From KBS-96 sp049585195 (GTDB taxonomy: Bacteria > Acidobacteriota > Terriglobia > Bryobacterales > Bryobacteraceae): a stretch of 64,000 nucleotides of DNA. The notes below the pieces were generated by a model. It ran no database searches. It was not told the DNA's origin and saw only the letters and a list, made by a program, of their open reading frames with translations. Shown piece after piece: positions 60,050 to 64,000 of the stretch. The stretch spans positions 1 to 64,000 of the forward strand of contig JBAUZG010000272.1 of NCBI GenBank assembly GCA_049585195.1. Direction: 5' to 3'. How positions within the stretch are numbered: position 1 is the stretch's first letter; each line of letters begins with the position of its first letter. A program made the position numbers and the translations under genes.

Positions 60050-60571
60050 TCACACTTTCGATTTCGCCCGATCCTTTAAAGCCAGCCGGTACGCTCTCCG
60101 TTCTGCCGCTTGGTCATATCGCCGCTGATCCTCCTCGGTGTCGGCTATGATCGGCGGCAGAACTACGCGCTTGCCCCGTCCATCGAGCGCGACAAACGTC
60201 AGGTAGGCCGAGGATGTGTGCTTTATCTCCCCCGTTTGGAGGTTCTCCACCCACACTTTTACCCCCACTTCCATGGAAGTGCGGAACACTCGGTTCACCT
60301 GCGATTTCAGCAGCAAAAGCTCTCCTACACGAACCGGGTGGAGGAACGTCATCTGGTCGACCGACGCCGTCACTACCGGTCCGCGCGCATGCCGGGTCGC
60401 GGCAATCGCCCCGCACAGGTCCACCAGGTGCATCACATGGCCGCCCAACATGCTCCCCAACGTGTTCGTTTCGTTGGGCAGGCAAATCTCCGAATATTCG
60501 GATCGGGAATGCTGTACGGTGCGGACTTGGTTGTTCGTTCCTGGATTTTCAACGTCTGGCACAATCAGCAC
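60050..60571 (-). CDS. Acyl-CoA thioesterase (YciA-like hotdog fold)
   Basis: The hotdog-fold thioesterase motif is NETNTLGSMLGGHVMHLVDL with a catalytic Asp, followed by ATRHARGPVVTASVDQMTFL and HPVRVGELLLLKSQVNRVF. This matches the cytosolic YciA/ACOT type. GTG 60571 gives 173 residues and touches the upstream stop; GTG 60562 is an alternative. The longer open frame to 60661 overlaps the Cys-rich gene and has no homology signal. Confidence 0.87.
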   Translation of the reverse strand: MLIVPDVENPGTNNQVRTVQHSRSEYSEICLPNETNTLGSMLGGHVMHLVDLCGAIAATRHARGPVVTASVDQMTFLHPVRVGELLLLKSQVNRVFRTSMEVGVKVWVENLQTGEIKHTSSAYLTFVALDGRGKRVVLPPIIADTEEDQRRYDQAAERRAYRLALKDRAKSKV

Positions 60572-60972
60572 GATGCCTTGCCGTACGCTTTCAAATAACT
60601 CCGGCAGAATGCCAAGGCCTGCGCGGAAACGCACGGATCCAAATCGCTTTCCAGAAGGCAATCCTGATGGATCGAGAAATGCAGGGTCCGTATGGCAGCG
60701 GGCGAGTAATCTTCTTCAATCACGAACAGCAAACGCAGTTCACTCTCGCCGCGATTGAGTAACGAGTATCGGTTTGCCCGGTTCTTCTCGCTACTCGGAA
60801 AATAATCGCACACTCCTCGCGCGTATCCCTGATTGCAGCTTCGATCGCTCACTTGAATGCCGCCATCTTGCCGCGCACAATGTCCAGCGTATTCGCGGAT
60901 CAGCGGCAGCCGGGCATTTCGCGAATTGGCCATGGGAGCTAAGGTAACCGGCTCGAAGAAAGGGCACGCCAT
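60565..60972 (-). CDS. Cys-rich conserved protein of unknown function
   Basis: This 135-residue protein has a Cys-based pattern: ACPFFEPVTLAP near the start, EYAGHCAR, SCNQGYARGVCDYFPSS in the middle, then LRLLFVIEEDYSP and a final Cys. From memory this CPFFEP ... C.N.GYARG.C..FP layout recurs in Acidobacteria, and four spaced Cys suggest an Fe-S or zinc site. No signal peptide. It overlaps the thioesterase start by 7 bases, implying coupling. Function unknown. Confidence 0.7.
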   Translation of the reverse strand: MACPFFEPVTLAPMANSRNARLPLIREYAGHCARQDGGIQVSDRSCNQGYARGVCDYFPSSEKNRANRYSLLNRGESELRLLFVIEEDYSPAAIRTLHFSIHQDCLLESDLDPCVSAQALAFCRSYLKAYGKASC

Positions 60973-60992
60973 CGAAAGCTACTCTTTGACAA

Positions 60993-61027
60993 TCGTAACC
61001 GAGCAGCGGCCGCGAGGGAACAGTGTT
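60993..61027 (+). repeat. REP-like palindrome copy 5
   Basis: It reads TCGTAACCGAGCAGCGGCC then GCGAGGGAACAGTGTTG, a diverged copy of the 21646 element, between the Cys-rich gene and the Pro-rich gene. Confidence 0.6.
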
Positions 61028-61035
61028 GCTATTTT

Positions 61036-61326
61036 TTACGGCTTCCGCGGCAATGGAGGCAATGGCTTCGGCGCCGGCCCCCTTGGACGAAAGAAATTCT
61101 GATCCATGTGGCAGGGTGGTGCAGGAGGAGCCACTTGCAGGTGGTCCGGATGGGGAGGACTCGGGACTGCGAATCTGTTGAACCTCTTATTTGGGTTGGA
61201 GTGAGGCACTTCAAGCAGCGGTATGGAACAAACTTTCGATGGGCTTGGCGCGAAACTTGGCCTAATCTGCTTCCCGAAACCCACGAACACACAGCCAACA
61301 GCCAGAAAGATCGCTAGCAACCGCAT
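61036..61326 (-). CDS. Small exported Pro-rich protein
   Basis: ATG 61326 is preceded by a very strong Shine-Dalgarno (GGAGGAAGGAGG at 61331-61342, 4-base spacing). The 96-residue product has a signal-like start (RLLAIFLAVGCVFVGFGKQ) and a Pro-rich mature part (PSPPHPDHLQVAPPAPPC; ending GPAPKPLPPLPRKP). No family is recognised. It runs against the ThiE-like gene on the plus strand, sharing the divergent region. Confidence 0.6.
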   Translation of the reverse strand: MRLLAIFLAVGCVFVGFGKQIRPSFAPSPSKVCSIPLLEVPHSNPNKRFNRFAVPSPPHPDHLQVAPPAPPCHMDQNFFRPRGPAPKPLPPLPRKP

Positions 61327-61408
61327 ACCGCCTCCTTCCTCCAACGGCCTTTAGACGGAGATCGGCCGGCGCGGTTGGCTGCGCGTCGCAGCGTGATTTA
61401 CTGGATAC

Positions 61409-61942
61409 TTGCTTCGCTATTTCATCACCGATCGCCGGCTGTGCGGCGGTCTAGCTGCGCTTCTCGACATCATCAGGCGCCATATGGCAAGCGGAATTGA
61501 GTTCATTCAGATACGCGAAAAAGACCTCTCAGCACGCGAAGTCTGGGAGTTTACATCCGCCGTGGTCTCCTCGCGCGGCTCGTCCCGATCGAAGATTCTC
61601 GTCAACGACCGCGCCGATGTTGCCATCGCCGCCGGCGCCGATGGCGTGCATCTGCCTTCACGAGCACCGCTTGAGACCCTCCCTGGCCTTATCGTTGCAA
61701 GGTCTTGCCACAACGAAGAAGAAGTCCGGACCGCCAAGGCCGATTTTGTGACATTCAGCCCGATCTTTACCAGTCCAGGCAAAAGCGAGCCAGTTGGACT
61801 TGATGCGCTGCGCAGCGTTTGCCGTTACCCGATTCCCGTCTTCGCCTTGGGAGGCGTCACATTGCAGAGGGCAGCAGCCTGCATCGAGGCGGGAGCAGCG
61901 GGTGTTGCGGGCATCCGCCTGTTCTTACCGACCGCTGAATAA
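61409..61942 (+). CDS. Short ThiE/TenI-like thiamine phosphate synthase family protein
   Basis: A 177-residue ThiE-superfamily barrel: YFITDRR, GIEFIQIREKDLSARE, ILVNDRADVAIAAGADGVHL, SCHNEEEV, ADFVTFSPIFTSPGKSEP and PVFALGGV. The glutamine after VHL (VHLGQ in ThiE) is replaced (VHLPS), and it is shorter than the ThiE at 53793. It could be a second synthase or a TenI-type aromatase-like protein. No other thiamine gene is adjacent. Confidence 0.82.
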   Translation: MLRYFITDRRLCGGLAALLDIIRRHMASGIEFIQIREKDLSAREVWEFTSAVVSSRGSSRSKILVNDRADVAIAAGADGVHLPSRAPLETLPGLIVARSCHNEEEVRTAKADFVTFSPIFTSPGKSEPVGLDALRSVCRYPIPVFALGGVTLQRAAACIEAGAAGVAGIRLFLPTAE

Positions 61943-61944
61943 TC

Positions 61945-61990
61945 GCTAACCGAACTTCGTCACGGGACCGCTCACTTGCGTGCGCGGCTC
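61945..61990 (-). repeat. REP-like palindrome copy 6 (inverted)
   Basis: On the minus strand it reads CCGAGCCGCGCACGC, AAGTGAGCGGTCCC, GTGACGAAGTTCGG. It forms an inverted pair with the copy at 62021. Confidence 0.75.
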
Positions 61991-62020
61991 GGCCAAACAG
62001 TTGAATCCACAAGCTTCGTT

Positions 62021-62062
62021 TCCGAGCCACGACCGCGAGGGAGTGGTTGTGACGAAGTTGGG
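62021..62062 (+). repeat. REP-like palindrome copy 7
   Basis: It reads CCGAGCCACGACCGC, GAGGGAGTGGTTG, TGACGAAGTTGGGC. Same orientation as copies 1 and 5, opposite to copy 6, 30 bases away. Confidence 0.75.
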
Positions 62063-62090
62063 CTAAGGCTGGGCTAAGGCGGGCTAAGGC
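62060..62090 (+). repeat. Three tandem GGGCTAAGGC units
   Basis: Three 10-base units (GGGCTAAGGC with one end variant) lie directly after REP-like copy 7. Confidence 0.75.
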
Positions 62091-62135
62091 TTTGGTGGGG
62101 CAGGCCATCGCTGTTTGTGGCCTGCCTTCTCCAAA
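62091..62135 (-). terminator. Hairpin terminator downstream of carB
   Basis: GGCAGGCCA (62099-62107) pairs with TGGCCTGCC (62118-62126), with outer TTTGG/CCAAA pairing. It lies 106 bases beyond the carB stop in the convergent gap and could serve both directions. Confidence 0.55.
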
Positions 62136-62240
62136 CCCAGAAACCGCCGCAGACGACAAAAGGCGATCGTCCGCGCCACCATCTGCTTGCTGTCAACGCA
62201 AAGCGCACAGGCGTTTGGCGCCGTTGTGCGGGGTTCAATG

Positions 62241-64000
62241 TTACGAATTTGCGCCCAAGACTGCGGGCGCGGCATGCAATTCTTGAAGACTCCACACCCG
62301 GATCGGATCGTGCCGCTTCGAAACGATCGCTTCCGCCGCAGCCCTTGCGCCGCTTACAGTCGTGATGCAAGGAGTGTGGTACTGGACCGCATTCCGCCGA
62401 ATCGTTTTTTCGTCCGTAAAAGAATGCCCGCCTGTAGCTGTATAGATAATCAGGTTCAGCTTGCCCGCCTTCAGCAAGTCCACAGCATTGGGCCGGCCCT
62501 CGTTCACCTTGAACACGGTTTTCACAGGCAATCCCGCATTCCGGAGCGTCGCGGCGGTTCCCCGCGTGGCGTACAGTTCAAACCCGTACTCACGAAAGCG
62601 TTTGGCCACTTCTACCGCCGCCGGTTTATCCCGGTCGTTCACACTCACAAACAGCGCGCCTTCAGCCGGAATCGGCGTGCCTGCCGCCAATTGCGCCTTG
62701 GCAAACGCTTCGCCAAAACTCTCGCCCACTCCCATCACTTCACCCGTCGATCGCATCTCCGGTCCTAGCGCCGGATCGACGCCCGGAAATTTGGCAAACG
62801 GAAACACCGGACTCTTCACAAAGAAGTTTGGAACGGAGAGCGTTCCTTCCGAAATACCGCCGGTCAGGTATTCGAAATCCTTTAGCTTCTTGCCGAGCAT
62901 CAGACCGACCGCAATTTTTGGCAGCGGTACGCCGGTCGCCTTGCTTACAAACGGGACAGTGCGCGAGGCTCGCGGATTTACTTCGAGCACGTAGACCGTG
63001 CCGTCCTGGATCGCATATTGAACATTCATCAATCCGATTACGTTTAGCGACCGGGAAAGCTGCGCCGTATATTTCTCGATCGTGTCGAGCACTGGCCGCG
63101 GGAGTGAAAATGCTGGAAGCACGCACGAACTATCGCCGGAATGAACGCCCGCTTCTTCGATATGCTCCATAATGCCCGCGATCAGCACACGGTCGCCGTC
63201 GCACAGCGCATCGACGTCAACTTCCGTCGCATCTTCGAGAAAACGATCGATCAATACCGGGCGCGATTGCGAAAACTCGACCGCTTCCTGCATGTAGCGC
63301 CGAACCGTGTCCACGTTGTACGCAATGACCATCGCTCTGCCGCCCAGAACGTAGCTCGGACGCACCAGAACAGGAAATCCGAGCGAACGCGCCGCGTCGC
63401 AGGCTTCTTCCACGCTCGTGGCCGTCGCATGAGCAGGCGCAGGGATGCCCATTTCACCGAGTAATTTTCCAAACAGCTTCCGATCCTCTGCCAGGTCGAT
63501 GTTTTCCGGATCGGTGCCGATGATAGGCAGACCAAACTTCTTCAGTGGCATCGCCAGGTTCAGCGGAGTCTGTCCGCCGAACTGCACAATCAGGCCGTCG
63601 GCCTTCTCGGCTTCGTACACATTTAAAACTTCTTCTTGTGTCAGCGGCTCGAAATAGAGGCGGTCGCTCGTGTCGTAATCGGTCGAAACCGTCTCTGGGT
63701 TGCAGTTCACCATGATGGATTCATAGCCGAACTCCTGAAGCGCGAACGACGCGTGGCAGCAGCAATAGTCAAACTCAATGCCTTGCCCGATCCGATTCGG
63801 GCCGCTGCCCAGAATCATGACCTTCTTCCGGCTCGAAGGCGCCGCTTCGTCCTCCGACTCGTAGCTCGAATAAAGATAGGGAGTGAAGCTCTCAAACTCG
63901 GCCGCGCACGTGTCCACCCGGTTAAAAACCGCGCTAACGCCCAATTGTTTCCTTCGCTCGCGTACCTCCAAAGGCTGCACCGCGAGTTTCTCGGCAATCT
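62241..64000 (-). CDS. carB: Carbamoyl-phosphate synthase large subunit, C-terminal part (5' cut by window edge)
   Basis: CarB makes carbamoyl phosphate for arginine and pyrimidine synthesis. The window has the second half: VDTCAAEFESFTPYLYSSYE, ILGSGPNRIGQGIEFDYCC, the second ATP-grasp domain (FPVLVRPSYVLGGRAMVI, EVDVDALCDGDRVLIAGIME, VQYAIQDGTVYVLEVNPRAS) and the C-terminal MGS-like allosteric domain (KRFREYGFELYATRGTAATL). The frame continues unbroken to position 64000 (IAEKLAVQP before the first internal Met), so truncation is due only to the window edge. Confidence 0.96.
   Translation of the reverse strand, partial: IAEKLAVQPLEVRERRKQLGVSAVFNRVDTCAAEFESFTPYLYSSYESEDEAAPSSRKKVMILGSGPNRIGQGIEFDYCCCHASFALQEFGYESIMVNCNPETVSTDYDTSDRLYFEPLTQEEVLNVYEAEKADGLIVQFGGQTPLNLAMPLKKFGLPIIGTDPENIDLAEDRKLFGKLLGEMGIPAPAHATATSVEEACDAARSLGFPVLVRPSYVLGGRAMVIAYNVDTVRRYMQEAVEFSQSRPVLIDRFLEDATEVDVDALCDGDRVLIAGIMEHIEEAGVHSGDSSCVLPAFSLPRPVLDTIEKYTAQLSRSLNVIGLMNVQYAIQDGTVYVLEVNPRASRTVPFVSKATGVPLPKIAVGLMLGKKLKDFEYLTGGISEGTLSVPNFFVKSPVFPFAKFPGVDPALGPEMRSTGEVMGVGESFGEAFAKAQLAAGTPIPAEGALFVSVNDRDKPAAVEVAKRFREYGFELYATRGTAATLRNAGLPVKTVFKVNEGRPNAVDLLKAGKLNLIIYTATGGHSFTDEKTIRRNAVQYHTPCITTVSGARAAAEAIVSKRHDPIRVWSLQELHAAPAVLGANS

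Larger units (their letters stand above)
61943..62240. other. Intergenic region with two REP-like copies, a 10-mer repeat and a terminator
   Basis: This 298-bp gap between converging ThiE-like and carB genes contains no gene. It holds the inverted REP-like pair, three tandem 10-base units and a hairpin, listed separately, and some GC-rich short dyads to 62240. Confidence 0.7.

Noticed and set aside
62241..64000. carB as a truncated pseudogene
   Set aside because: The frame runs uninterrupted to the window edge with CarB motifs continuing, so the truncation is an artefact of the window.
1..64000. tRNA, rRNA, insertion sequences, prophage or CRISPR loci
   Set aside because: None was recognised on reading the sequence; no transposase, integrase or cas-like protein appears among the open frames.

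Overview
The window looks like a chromosomal segment of a motile, heterotrophic, Gram-negative soil-type bacterium, most plausibly an acidobacterium close to Bryobacterales/Solibacter. The grounds are a GWxTD-domain protein beside a TonB-receptor-like outer-membrane protein, a DUF3300 protein, secreted Gfo/Idh/MocA and TIM-barrel sugar enzymes, a DUF1080 protein, many large sensor/efflux systems and frequent REP-like palindromes between genes. This lineage call is inference from gene content; no rRNA or tRNA gene is present to anchor it.

Positions 1-13619 are a flagellar gene cluster in two divergent arms. The minus arm (flgF-flgG-flgA, running into the next gene at the left edge) builds the rod and P-ring. 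The plus arm starts with fliK-flgD-flgE (hook length, hook cap, hook) and continues with fliN-fliO-fliP-fliQ-fliR-flhB-flhA-fliA-fliY (switch protein, export gate, sigma-28 factor, second FliN-type switch protein). Two sites upstream of fliK and fliN match the sigma-28 promoter layout with exact 15-bp spacing, which would make fliA part of its own regulon.

Positions 13635-17300 hold a divergent sugar-metabolism set (Gfo/Idh/MocA oxidoreductase and TIM-barrel epimerase against a cupin isomerase-like protein). Next come a small Ser-rich protein, a DUF3300 protein with Gln/Pro/Tyr repeats, an MFS transporter overlapping galT tail to tail, and a 976-residue PDZ-membrane-GAF-PAS histidine kinase. 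After a 375-bp gene-free stretch follow the GWxTD protein and a TonB-receptor-like barrel, a RES/Xre toxin-antitoxin pair, a PadR regulator, iscR-iscS, a polyprenyl-phosphate sugar transferase, a DUF1080 protein and an S53 peptidase.

Positions 35960-37968 encode a NarL-type two-component system. Positions 38139-47849 form a probable five-gene unit: rraA-like, membrane-fusion protein, two tandem near-identical RND pumps and a TolC channel. The remainder is mostly housekeeping and accessory: a degenerate receiver protein, SDR and cupin enzymes, a His-rich secreted protein, an APC permease, two ThiE-like proteins, a peroxiredoxin, a CDF metal exporter, a Tat-type TIM-barrel/oxidoreductase pair, holB, hfq, a Cys-rich protein with an acyl-CoA thioesterase, and carB, which runs off the right edge.

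Points that stand out: a REP-like palindrome family, often as inverted pairs, at 48.8 kb, 62.0 kb and inside the RES/Xre locus; a branched palindromic element at 37990-38116; hook and hook-cap proteins of unusual architecture; a receiver protein without most of its phosphorylation pocket; tandem RND pumps with altered proton-relay residues; and several members of the 3-keto-glycoside enzyme families. No wholly new system could be proven from sequence alone.
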